Below, in pieces: positions 43,629-51,858 of a stretch of DNA of 54,888 nt (position 1 is its first letter; every line of letters starts with the position of its first letter). Under the pieces are notes generated by a model. That model was not told the origin of the DNA. It did not search any database and saw only the letters and a program-made list of their open reading frames with translations. The position numbers and the translations under genes are program-made. Origin of the DNA: Longirhabdus pacifica (GTDB taxonomy: Bacteria > Bacillota > Bacilli > Paenibacillales > DSM-105158). The stretch lies in the NCBI RefSeq assembly GCF_004115085.1, contig NZ_QXJP01000026.1, positions 1 through 54,888 on the forward strand, given 5' to 3'.

Positions 43629-46250
43629 ATGAATACACAAGCACAGGGCCATCATCTTCATATACTATCTTCAAATGACGAATGGAGAGTGAAGATAGTG
43701 ATTTGTAACCGGAATGCTAATGGGTTTTGTTCTGATGCATTAGGACAAAACACAACTGCAAACGCACAAGCTTCATTAGCGGAAGGCTTAGGAACAGTCG
43801 CAAATGGGATAGGATCACACAGTGAAGGATGTAGCACCGTCGCTACAGGTGTATGCTCACATGCAGAAGGTAATGTAACCGTAACAAATGGTGCCAATGC
43901 GCATGCAGAGGGAATTTTAACGGTAGCAGGTGGGGATGATGCACATAGTGAAGGTTGCAGTACGATAGCTCAAGGAGTATGTTCACATGCAGAAGGAAAT
44001 ATCACATTTGCAGAAGGTGCCAATGCCCATGCGGAAGGTATCTTAACGAGTGCAATAGGATCTAATTCACATGCAGAAGGATTTAGAACGTCTGCAGTTG
44101 CTGTAAATTCACATGCGGAAGGCGATGGCTGTACCGCGAGGGGGGACTGTTCTCATGTTGAGGGGCAAGATACGGTCTCTTTTCCTGGCGCAACTGCTGC
44201 TCACGCAGAAGGAATTATGACATCAGCAAGAAGAGAAAGTACGCATGCGGAAGGAAGATTTTCTATTGCAGAAGGAGCTGTAGCTCATGCAGAAGGTTTA
44301 ATGACGGTTTCTTCTGGTGACAATGCTCATGCAGAAAATGCATTTACTGTTGCAACTGGGGTAAGATCGCATGCCGAAGGAGATGGAAGCACCTCTCAGG
44401 GAGAAGCGTCCCATGCCGAAGGCGTGAATACAACAGCCATGGCAGTTGGAACGCACACAGAGGGCATCTCAACCATCGCTAGTGGATTTTATGCTCATGC
44501 AGAGGGAGTGGAAAGCATAGCAACAGCAACTGCTTCTCATGCAGAGGGAAGTGCAACGACGGCAAGGGGAGAAGGTTCCCACACGGAAGGTTCGCTTACT
44601 CTAGCACAGGCATTTGCATCACATGCAGAAGGATGTATGACAAGAGCATTTGGTAATGGATCCCATGCTGAAGGTATGCATACAGTTGCTGGCGGTTCAG
44701 CAGATTCTTTAGCTGCACATGCGGAAGGAATTCTGACTTTTGCATCGGCACCTTCATCGCATGCGGAAGGATGTGAAACAGTTGCTGAAGGTACTTCATC
44801 GCATGCAGAAGGATTTAAAACAGTTGCTGAAGCGACAGCTTCGCATGCGGAAGGATATGGGTGTATTACTGATAATACAGCTATAGCTGCCCATGTGGAG
44901 GGAGATACTACTTTTGCTTGTGCTCGTGCTGCGCATGCGGAAGGATCTGGAACCATAGCTACTGGACTTTTCAGTCACGTAGAAGGGTTGATGAGTATTG
45001 CTACTGGCACTGCTGCGCATACGGAAGGAAGAAATACATTGGCATGTGAACCGTACTCTCATGCTGAAGGAGATTGTACGATTGCGAATGGAGATTCAAG
45101 TCATGCCGAAGGATTTTTCTCCATTGCAATGGGGGATTCAAGTCATGCCGAAGGAATTGAAACAGTAGCTGGAACAACTGCTGCACATGCCGAAGGAACC
45201 CTAACAACAGCAAATGGAATTGCTAGCCATGCGGAAGGAATTGTAACCATAGCAATGGGCGATTCAAGCCATGCGGAAGGCATGAATACGTTTGCTGGTG
45301 CTACAGCAGATTCTACCGCAGCCCACGCCGAAGGTATGAATACGTTTGCTGGTGCTATGGCATGTCATGCAGAAGGTATAGATACGGTCATTGGTGCTAC
45401 GTTAACTAGTGCTCATATTATGGGAAATAGTGGTGCAGCTAAATTTGAGAATTCATGGCACTTAGCAGCTGGAGCACACGGTATTGGTGGAAACGGTATT
45501 GCCGCATTTATTCGTGGTGATGGTGTAAACGCTGGGTTTGCTTGTTTTAACGGCGTGACAATGGGCGGTAATTGTAACAATTGTGACTTTGCCGAGATGT
45601 TTGAAACCGAGCATGGTGATCCTATCGAAGTAGGTTATTTTATCGCATTACAAGGAGATAAAATTCGTATCGCTAACGATCGTGATGACTATATATTAGG
45701 GGTATCAAGTGCTACACCAGCCATCATCAGTGGATCATCAGAGTTGCATTGGCAAGGGCAGTACGAAACAAATGAGTGGGGCCAATTTATAATGGAAACG
45801 AAGGTTATTCCCGAAAAAAGGAATAAACGTGGAGAAATTATATCTCCTCAAAAAAAGGTGCAGTCCAAAATGGTTAATCCTGCTTATGATCCTAATCAAT
45901 ATTATCTTTCTCGAACAGATCGTGATGAATGGGTAGCTGTCGGGTTAGTGGGGCAAGTTAGAGTCAGGGATGATGGTACGTGTAAAGTAGATGGTTATTG
46001 TATGCCGAATGCAGATGGTATTGCTACACATGCAAAGCAAGGATATCGAGTGATGAAACGGAGTGGTGAACGTCAAGTGCTCGTGCTGCTTAACGGGGAA
46101 CAACATGCACAGCAAAGAAAATGGAAAGATGAGAATAAGCAATTGAAACAACGTTTGCAAGAAATGGATGAACAAGTAGCGGCTTGGAAAGAAAGTCATC
46201 ATCAGCACATGGAACAATTGTTAGAGAGAATAAAAAAATTAGAAGATTAA
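43629..46250 (+). CDS. HAEG-repeat fibre protein with Peptidase_G2-like C-terminal domain
   Basis: 873 residues. After ~47 residues come about 38 tandem 14-residue units (about residues 48-592) of the form SHAEGxxTxAxGxx; four units carry 2 or 4 extra residues. The spacing equals that of the left-handed beta-roll of YadA heads, so a trimeric fibre is likely. Residues ~600-800 (NCDFAEMFETEHGDP, DDYILGVSSATPAI) resemble the Peptidase_G2 autoproteolytic chaperone domain of phage tail spikes and Bacillus surface proteins. The C-terminus is a short coiled coil. No signal peptide. ATG 43629 has no ribosome-binding site; GTG 43698 behind GGAGAG is an alternative. Prophage genes are absent nearby. 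Confidence 0.85.
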   Translation: MNTQAQGHHLHILSSNDEWRVKIVICNRNANGFCSDALGQNTTANAQASLAEGLGTVANGIGSHSEGCSTVATGVCSHAEGNVTVTNGANAHAEGILTVAGGDDAHSEGCSTIAQGVCSHAEGNITFAEGANAHAEGILTSAIGSNSHAEGFRTSAVAVNSHAEGDGCTARGDCSHVEGQDTVSFPGATAAHAEGIMTSARRESTHAEGRFSIAEGAVAHAEGLMTVSSGDNAHAENAFTVATGVRSHAEGDGSTSQGEASHAEGVNTTAMAVGTHTEGISTIASGFYAHAEGVESIATATASHAEGSATTARGEGSHTEGSLTLAQAFASHAEGCMTRAFGNGSHAEGMHTVAGGSADSLAAHAEGILTFASAPSSHAEGCETVAEGTSSHAEGFKTVAEATASHAEGYGCITDNTAIAAHVEGDTTFACARAAHAEGSGTIATGLFSHVEGLMSIATGTAAHTEGRNTLACEPYSHAEGDCTIANGDSSHAEGFFSIAMGDSSHAEGIETVAGTTAAHAEGTLTTANGIASHAEGIVTIAMGDSSHAEGMNTFAGATADSTAAHAEGMNTFAGAMACHAEGIDTVIGATLTSAHIMGNSGAAKFENSWHLAAGAHGIGGNGIAAFIRGDGVNAGFACFNGVTMGGNCNNCDFAEMFETEHGDPIEVGYFIALQGDKIRIANDRDDYILGVSSATPAIISGSSELHWQGQYETNEWGQFIMETKVIPEKRNKRGEIISPQKKVQSKMVNPAYDPNQYYLSRTDRDEWVAVGLVGQVRVRDDGTCKVDGYCMPNADGIATHAKQGYRVMKRSGERQVLVLLNGEQHAQQRKWKDENKQLKQRLQEMDEQVAAWKESHHQHMEQLLERIKKLED

Positions 46251-46276
46251 AGAAATGCAGAATATGGATAACATGT

Positions 46277-46330
46277 AACATGTGCCTTCATCTATGGAAA
46301 ATTTATAGAAAAGAAGGCACATGTTTTTTC
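46277..46330 (+). terminator. terminator after the HAEG-repeat gene
   Basis: AACATGTGCCTTC pairs perfectly with GAAGGCACATGTT across a 23-base loop, followed by a T-run. Confidence 0.85.
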
Positions 46331-46347
46331 TGTTTAAACTTTACATA

Positions 46348-47871
46348 CTATGACGAAGTTGATTTTAAAAGGTCTTTATCAGTTGCAATTGGGGGTAGAG
46401 ATGATGGCACATGTTTTACTATCGTTTGTACATCCTGAAGTAACTTCATATCGTCCCATCTTTTCCCTACACATTGCACTGCAATAGGAAGTTTCTCATT
46501 TGAAAGTGCAAAAGGCATCGTGACTACAGGACTCTCTAGTACGTTGAACAAGCTGACATATGCGGTAACGGCATGCCAGTAGTTCATTTCTGTGTCGTTA
46601 ACTTTAATGGTCTTGTTGTATATTGGCTCAAAATCCAACACATCATCTGCCTCCATGTGCGAGATCGCCGTTGTCGAACTTACAGGTAAAATAAGCATGT
46701 CGTATTCAGATACAAAAGCATCAAATGCTGCAACGAGTTTTTCTCTAGTTGTTAATAGTTCCATATAAGCTTCAAACGTCAGTGGGAATTTTATCGATGC
46801 AGTAATGTGCTCTTCATACAGTGCATTGGTTTTGTTTTCGTCTTGTACTGGCATCGTAGATTTTAATTCTGCATAAATCAATTTACTCCATGTCTCCCAT
46901 ACGAGCTGAGGATCAACAGGGAATTGTTCTATTTGTGTAACTTCTGCTCCAGATGCTTTCAATTTATCTATAAGCTGAGAAGTTTCGCGCTTCATATTAT
47001 CATCTACTGGTATCCCAGGTATTTCTTCCAGCCATGCAACTTTCATTTTGGCTATGTCTTGTTCTTGATCTAAACTATTGCTATCAAAAGATAAGTGAGG
47101 CACAGCGGTGTCTTTACCATCATAGCCAGCTATGATCGGATAGCTGACAATGAGATCTTCCATCGATCTAGCCATGGGTCCGTAAGTAAACATGTGTCTA
47201 GATACTTTGAAAGGAGCATAATCATGTACACCTGACATGTGACCATATGAGGAAACGCTGTTTTCTGTAGGTTTTAAGCTGTAAACGCCGCAAAAATGAG
47301 CCGGAATACGTAATGAGCCTCCCACATCACTACCGATTTCCATAAAACTTAAACCAGCTGCTAGCGCTGCTGCACTTCCACCGCTACTTCCCCCACTTGT
47401 TTTCGTGTCATCCCATGGGTTGTTCGTAGTACCATAAATAGGATTTTTCGTCTGTACATCCATGAGTAAAGTAGGTACATTTGTTTTCCCAATGACAATG
47501 GCACCTGCTTCTTTCAAACGAGCGACAACGGTCGCATCATATTCTGGTATGTAATCACGTAAAGGCTCAAATCCTGCTGAAGCGGAATGACCTTTTACTG
47601 CGAAGGAATCTTTAATACTAATGGGCACACCGTGCAGTGGACCTGTAATTTGACCTTTTGCTAAAAGTTGGTCTGCCTCGATAGCTTGTTGTATTATATC
47701 TTGTTCATTTATGGAAACAATAGCATTAACGGAGGGATTGTATTGTTGTATTCTTTGTAGTAGTTGTCTAACTAATTGCTCAGATGTTACTTTTCTGCTT
47801 AATATGATTTTACTTAATTCTACCGCAGAATAAGAAAAATAAGCGTCTAATTCTTTATTCAATGTTTTCAC
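46348..47871 (-). CDS. amidase-signature family hydrolase
   Basis: 507 residues. The amidase signature GGSSGGSAAALAAGLSFMEI contains the Ser-cisSer pair, and ISIKDSFAVKG supplies the catalytic Lys near residue 89. Such enzymes hydrolyse carboxamides; the substrate is not indicated. It is not GatA, as no gatB or gatC is adjacent. Start GTG 47871, or TTG 47862 which is better spaced from AAGGAAGTG. No signal peptide. Single gene, convergent with the fibre gene. Confidence 0.88.
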   Translation of the reverse strand: MKTLNKELDAYFSYSAVELSKIILSRKVTSEQLVRQLLQRIQQYNPSVNAIVSINEQDIIQQAIEADQLLAKGQITGPLHGVPISIKDSFAVKGHSASAGFEPLRDYIPEYDATVVARLKEAGAIVIGKTNVPTLLMDVQTKNPIYGTTNNPWDDTKTSGGSSGGSAAALAAGLSFMEIGSDVGGSLRIPAHFCGVYSLKPTENSVSSYGHMSGVHDYAPFKVSRHMFTYGPMARSMEDLIVSYPIIAGYDGKDTAVPHLSFDSNSLDQEQDIAKMKVAWLEEIPGIPVDDNMKRETSQLIDKLKASGAEVTQIEQFPVDPQLVWETWSKLIYAELKSTMPVQDENKTNALYEEHITASIKFPLTFEAYMELLTTREKLVAAFDAFVSEYDMLILPVSSTTAISHMEADDVLDFEPIYNKTIKVNDTEMNYWHAVTAYVSLFNVLESPVVTMPFALSNEKLPIAVQCVGKRWDDMKLLQDVQTIVKHVPSSLPPIATDKDLLKSTSS

Positions 47872-47951
47872 TTCCTTTTTTCTTTTATCATAAACTACTA
47901 AATTGAAATAGATATTAAAATTTTAATAATTTTGATAATTTAATTATATAT

Positions 47952-47979
47952 TTCAAAAGTTAACATTCAAAAGTTAATA
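47952..47979. repeat. 14-bp tandem repeat upstream of the amidase gene
   Basis: TTCAAAAGTTAACA is followed directly by TTCAAAAGTTAATA, in an AT-rich intergenic stretch (47872-48155) that otherwise shows no gene. It could be an operator of the amidase gene or chance. Confidence 0.45.
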
Positions 47980-48155
47980 TTTAATTGCATAGTAATGTTT
48001 CTTTTGGAATGTTTTTTTGAAAAAGTCATGCATCATCCGTTTTGAAGTACAACTTTATATCCCTATGTACTATATATCGGCGTGTTGAGGGTAGAAATTA
48101 AACTGTAAAAGGTGTAAGATATAGGTTGATGTTTTTAAGAAAGCAGGGATAAAGC

Positions 48156-48926
48156 GTGCAAAGATATTTTGTTCCAGCTGAACAATTTGCTGCTAATACA
48201 GTAACGATTAAAGATGATGATGCACATCACATAGTAAAAGTGATGCGGCAAAAAATAGATGATGAAATCATTGTAAGTAATGGAAATGGACATACCGTGC
48301 TCGCAAAGATCAGTCATATTGAAGGAAAAGAAGTGACAGCAACCATTCAATACGAGCTAGAGGACAAAACCGAAGCGAATGTAGAGGTTTGGGTGGCACA
48401 AAGCTTACCAAAGGGTGATAAATGTGAGACCATCGTGCAGAAGTGTACGGAACTTGGAGCTGACAAAATCATCCCTTTTCAATCTGTTCGAACGATTGTA
48501 CAATATGACCAGAAAAAGATGCATAAGCGTCTAGAACGTTGGAGAAAGATTGCGAAGGAAGCAGCTGAACAAGCGCATCGTGATGTTATTCCAGAGGTTA
48601 CGGAGATATATTCTTGGAAACAAATATTAAGTATAGCTAGTGAAGCGGATTTGGCTATGATTTGTTATGAGAAAGAAGATGCAGTAGGCATTAAAGATGC
48701 ACTGCAACGTATCTCGCTATCTGCAGCAGTAGGTGAGAGTGAGAAGAAAAAAATATTGATTATCATCGGTCCAGAAGGCGGCTTTACAGAAGAAGAAGCG
48801 TCGCAAGCGGAAATGGAAGGTTGTACATCTATCCATTTAGGCAAACGAATTTTGCGTACGGAAACAGCTGGTATGGTCGCATTAAGTTGTATATATTATG
48901 AGACTGGTGAGATGGGAGGAAAATAA
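48156..48926 (+). CDS. rsmE: 16S rRNA m3U1498 methyltransferase
   Basis: SPOUT-class enzyme. The N-terminal PUA-like domain includes DDAHHIVKVMRQKIDDEI; the SAM knot contains IIGPEGGFTEEEA and HLGKRILRTETAGMVAL. Start GTG. 256 residues. The stop codon is one base before the mtaB start, so the two are coupled as in Bacillus yqeU-yqeV. Confidence 0.95.
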   Translation: MQRYFVPAEQFAANTVTIKDDDAHHIVKVMRQKIDDEIIVSNGNGHTVLAKISHIEGKEVTATIQYELEDKTEANVEVWVAQSLPKGDKCETIVQKCTELGADKIIPFQSVRTIVQYDQKKMHKRLERWRKIAKEAAEQAHRDVIPEVTEIYSWKQILSIASEADLAMICYEKEDAVGIKDALQRISLSAAVGESEKKKILIIIGPEGGFTEEEASQAEMEGCTSIHLGKRILRTETAGMVALSCIYYETGEMGGK

Positions 48927-48927
48927 A

Positions 48928-50262
48928 ATGCCAACAGTTGCATTTCATACATTAGGTTGTAAAGTTAACTTTTATGATACAGAAGCGATTTGGCAAATGT
49001 TTAAACAGGCAGGTTATGAGCAAGTGGATTTTGAATCCCCTGCAGATGTATATATTGTAAATACGTGTACAGTAACAAACACGGGTGATAAAAAGAGTAG
49101 ACAAGTATTGCGCAGAGCAATTAGAAGAAACCCAGATGCGGTTGTTGGTGCAACAGGATGCTATGCACAGACAGCTCCTGCTGAAATATTGGATATTGCA
49201 GGCGTGGACTTAGTTATCGGTACACAAGATCGAGATAAAATTGTTCCCTACGTGGAACAAATACAGCGAGAGCGTCAGCCGATTAACGCCGTGCACAATA
49301 TTATGAAGCGAAGAGATTTTGAAGAATTAGACGTTCCGGACTTTTCTGATCGCACAAGAGCGTTTTTGAAAATACAAGACGGTTGTAATAATTTCTGTAC
49401 GTTTTGCATCATTCCGTGGGTGAGAGGATTGAGCCGCAGTCGTCCGCCAGAAAATGTGATTAAGCAAGCGAAGCAGTTGGTTCGTAATGGGTTCAAAGAA
49501 ATTGTACTCACAGGAATTCATACGGGTGGATATGGTGACGATCTAGAAAATTATTCGTTAGCTAACTTACTACAAGACTTAACGGAAGTAGACGGGTTAG
49601 AGCGTATTCGTATCAGCTCCATTGAAGCGAGTCAAATTACTGATGATGTGATAGAAGTACTCAAAAACTCGGACAAAATGTGTCGTCACTTACACGTACC
49701 GTTGCAAGCGGGACAAGATGACGTATTAAAAAGAATGAAGCGTAAATATAACGTGGCAGAGTTTATGGAGAAAATAAAAAAACTGCATGACATCATGCCA
49801 GATGTTGCGATTACGACAGATATTATCGTTGGTTTCCCAGGGGAAACGAAAGAAATGTACGAGGAAGGGTACCGTCATATCAAAGAAATGCAATTTGCTG
49901 AAATGCATGTATTCCCATACTCCAAACGTTCTGGTACACCAGCAGCAAAAATGGATGATCAGGTAGAGGATACAGAGAAACAGGAGCGCGTACAGCAGTT
50001 GATTCAATTGTCTAACGACATGAGATTAGAGTACGCACAAAAGTTTGTCGGTGAAGTATTAGAAGTTATTCCAGAGAAAAGTTACAAAGATGGTAATGGA
50101 TTGATCATGGGAAATACAGATAACTACTTACAAGTGGTATTCGAAGGAACTCCAGATATGATCGGTCAATTGTGCAAAGTGAAAGTTACAGAAGCAGGAG
50201 CAGACACTTGTAAAGGTGTGTTTGTTAGAACGTTGCAACCGTCCAAGCAAGCTGTGATATAA
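48928..50262 (+). CDS. mtaB: tRNA t6A37 methylthiotransferase
   Basis: Adds methylthio to t6A37 of tRNAs decoding ANN. An N-terminal UPF0004 domain (TLGCKVNFYDTEA, NTCTVTN, GCYAQ supply three Cys), radical SAM CNNFCTFCIIPWVRG (CxxxCxxC) and a C-terminal TRAM domain. ATG 48928 is chosen with GGGAGG upstream. 444 residues. Coupled to rsmE. Confidence 0.95.
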   Translation: MPTVAFHTLGCKVNFYDTEAIWQMFKQAGYEQVDFESPADVYIVNTCTVTNTGDKKSRQVLRRAIRRNPDAVVGATGCYAQTAPAEILDIAGVDLVIGTQDRDKIVPYVEQIQRERQPINAVHNIMKRRDFEELDVPDFSDRTRAFLKIQDGCNNFCTFCIIPWVRGLSRSRPPENVIKQAKQLVRNGFKEIVLTGIHTGGYGDDLENYSLANLLQDLTEVDGLERIRISSIEASQITDDVIEVLKNSDKMCRHLHVPLQAGQDDVLKRMKRKYNVAEFMEKIKKLHDIMPDVAITTDIIVGFPGETKEMYEEGYRHIKEMQFAEMHVFPYSKRSGTPAAKMDDQVEDTEKQERVQQLIQLSNDMRLEYAQKFVGEVLEVIPEKSYKDGNGLIMGNTDNYLQVVFEGTPDMIGQLCKVKVTEAGADTCKGVFVRTLQPSKQAVI

Positions 50263-50320
50263 ATATAAAATGATACGTTTGCTGGTGAGGCAAATACAGC
50301 ATGATACAAAGTATGCTCAA

Positions 50321-50347
50321 TAGAGGTTCCATATAGGAGCCTCTTTT
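50321..50347 (+). terminator. terminator after mtaB
   Basis: AGAGGTTCC ATATA GGAGCCTCT followed by TTTTA; a single mismatch in the stem. Confidence 0.8.
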
Positions 50348-50362
50348 ACTGTATAATAGTAA

Positions 50363-50615
50363 TGACATGAAGAAATAATGCTATACAGGTTTACTGCTAA
50401 GTAACCTGGAATAAAGGTTGATGTAGAGATTTCTTCATCTTATGTTAGCGGTAATAAGTTGGTTGAACAAGTTCATTCAATTTAAATATAAGATGAAGAA
50501 ATAAGGAGATACAGGTTTACGCCTCAGTTGCCAGGCGTAAAGGTTATCTTATTGTAATTTCTCCATCTTATGTTAGCGGTAATAAGTTGATTGAACAAGT
50601 TCATTCAACTTATAT
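50363..50615 (+). repeat. 129-bp hairpin repeat array C (two copies)
   Basis: The landmark ATGAAGAAAT begins at 50367 and 50493 (126-base period). Copy 1 has a decayed central stem (TTTACTGCTAAG...CTGGAATAAA), copy 2 a perfect one (TTTACGCCTCAGTTGCCAGGCGTAAA). Both keep the arm TCTTATGTTAGCGGTAATAA and the linker GAACAAGTTCATTCAA. This fills most of 50263-50674. Confidence 0.93.
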
Positions 50616-50674
50616 TAATGTGTTTTTGGAAATGTATAAAATAATCATGATGATGAGAATATCGGAGGTTTAAC

Positions 50675-51100
50675 ATGGAAGAAATATCAGCAGGTGGAGT
50701 CGTTTACCGCATCGAACAAGGACAAGTCAAAGTGATGATCATTAAAGATCGTTTTGGCAGCATGACATTGCCAAAGGGAAAAATGGAAGCTGGAGAGACG
50801 ATAGAACAAACAGCACTTAGAGAAATTAAAGAAGAAACAGGCATCGATGGTGAAATAAAACATACGTTAGAAACGATTCATTATACATACGAGCATGAAC
50901 AATTAGGAACAGTGAAAAAGACCGTTCATTATTATTTAGTATTGGCAAACTCTACAAATATTACGGTGCAAGAAGAAGAGATTGATGATGTATATTGGGT
51001 TTCGATTAACGAAGCTTTAACATTACAACGAAATGAAGGATACGATAACAACGACAGCGTGGTAGAAAAGGCATGTTCTTTACTTGAAATGTTGGGATAG
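50675..51100 (+). CDS. Nudix hydrolase
   Basis: 141 residues with a canonical Nudix box, GKMEAGETIEQTALREIKEE followed by TG (residues ~37-58). Such enzymes cleave nucleoside diphosphate-linked compounds; the substrate cannot be inferred. Start ATG behind CGGAGG. It follows mtaB and repeat array C. Confidence 0.9.
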   Translation: MEEISAGGVVYRIEQGQVKVMIIKDRFGSMTLPKGKMEAGETIEQTALREIKEETGIDGEIKHTLETIHYTYEHEQLGTVKKTVHYYLVLANSTNITVQEEEIDDVYWVSINEALTLQRNEGYDNNDSVVEKACSLLEMLG

Positions 51101-51117
51101 TATTGTGGGATGTAAAA

Positions 51118-51358
51118 GTGCAGTGGATCGTTCTATTGATCTATCTGCTTCCAAGCCTTATATACCAATGGATCTCTTTCATATTTTTCATATGATGGAA
51201 AACACAACTGGAGGTTTACTGCAAATCACGGTGTTATGATAGTATCAACATTCTTTGAAAATGCTTATCTATCAAGGGGTTTAGCAACTTTCATTTTAGG
51301 GGTTTTATTTGAACGTAGTGGAATTGAAAGAAGTTTAAACAATATGCAGCTTATGTAA
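51118..51358 (+). pseudogene. possible membrane-protein gene remnant
   Basis: A GTG-started frame (51118-51195) gives a hydrophobic 25-residue peptide, VQWIVLLIYLLPSLIYQW and on. A second frame shifted by +1 (open from about 51140 to the stop at 51356-51358) encodes ENAYLSRGLATFILGVLFER. This looks like a broken small membrane-protein gene, but it may be noise. The rest of 51101-51442 holds nothing else I can name. Confidence 0.3.
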
Positions 51359-51442
51359 AGCGCTATTTCCCTTATATCGTACATGCATGCATAGCTTACG
51401 GTTGTAATGGAAGTAGTGTTTTTATTTATTTTACAAAAAAAT

Positions 51443-51494
51443 ATACCCTATAGAGGTATTTTTGTTGACATTATACCCTATGGGGGTATAAAAT
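51443..51494 (+). promoter_or_regulatory. csoR-copA promoter with two CsoR operators
   Basis: Operator 1, ATACCCTATAGAGGTAT (51443-51459), lies upstream of TTGACA (51465-51470). Operator 2, TATACCCTATGGGGGTATA (51472-51490), fills the spacer to a TATAAA/TAAAAT -10 (51487-51494). CsoR bound there would block RNA polymerase; copper(I) releases it. Confidence 0.88.
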
Positions 51495-51513
51495 AAATGT
51501 AGAGGTGATGGAA

Positions 51514-51831
51514 ATGAATCAAGATTGTCATGAACAAGACGGTAAAAAAGTAAAAGATCCAAGAACGGAACAAGAAAAACAGCAAATGATCAATAGATTA
51601 AAGCGAATAGAAGGACAGGTAAGAGGAATACAAAAGATGATCGAAGATGATCGCTACTGTGTCGATGTGCTCATTCAAGTGTCCGCTATTAACTCCGCTT
51701 TGAAAAATGTAGGCTTTCAACTATTAGAAAGGCATACAAATCATTGCGTTGCAGATGCTATACAAGACGGAACAGGTGATGAAGCGGTAGAAGAGTTAAT
51801 TAAAGTCATGAAGCAATTTGCTAAATCTTAA
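51514..51831 (+). CDS. csoR: copper-sensing repressor CsoR
   Basis: Four-helix DUF156/CsoR repressor, 105 residues. The Cu(I) ligands are visible as YCVDVL and RHTNHC (Cys, His, Cys). RLKRIEGQVRGIQKMIEDD is the family signature. ATG 51514 has GAGGTG six bases upstream; GTG 51505 and ATG 51508 lie inside or next to that site. First gene of the operon. Confidence 0.94.
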   Translation: MNQDCHEQDGKKVKDPRTEQEKQQMINRLKRIEGQVRGIQKMIEDDRYCVDVLIQVSAINSALKNVGFQLLERHTNHCVADAIQDGTGDEAVEELIKVMKQFAKS

Positions 51832-51858
51832 GAGAAGAAAAGAAAGGGAGTGAAGATT

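Noticed and set aside
44537..44956. Minus-strand 139-residue repetitive ORF in the HAEG gene
   Set aside because: Its Pro/Ser/Ala-rich repeats are the complement of the 14-residue HAEG units, an expected by-product.
43629..46250. Prophage tail-spike gene as part of a prophage
   Set aside because: No phage structural, lysis or integrase genes flank it; neighbours are chromosomal metabolic genes, so a prophage is not supported.
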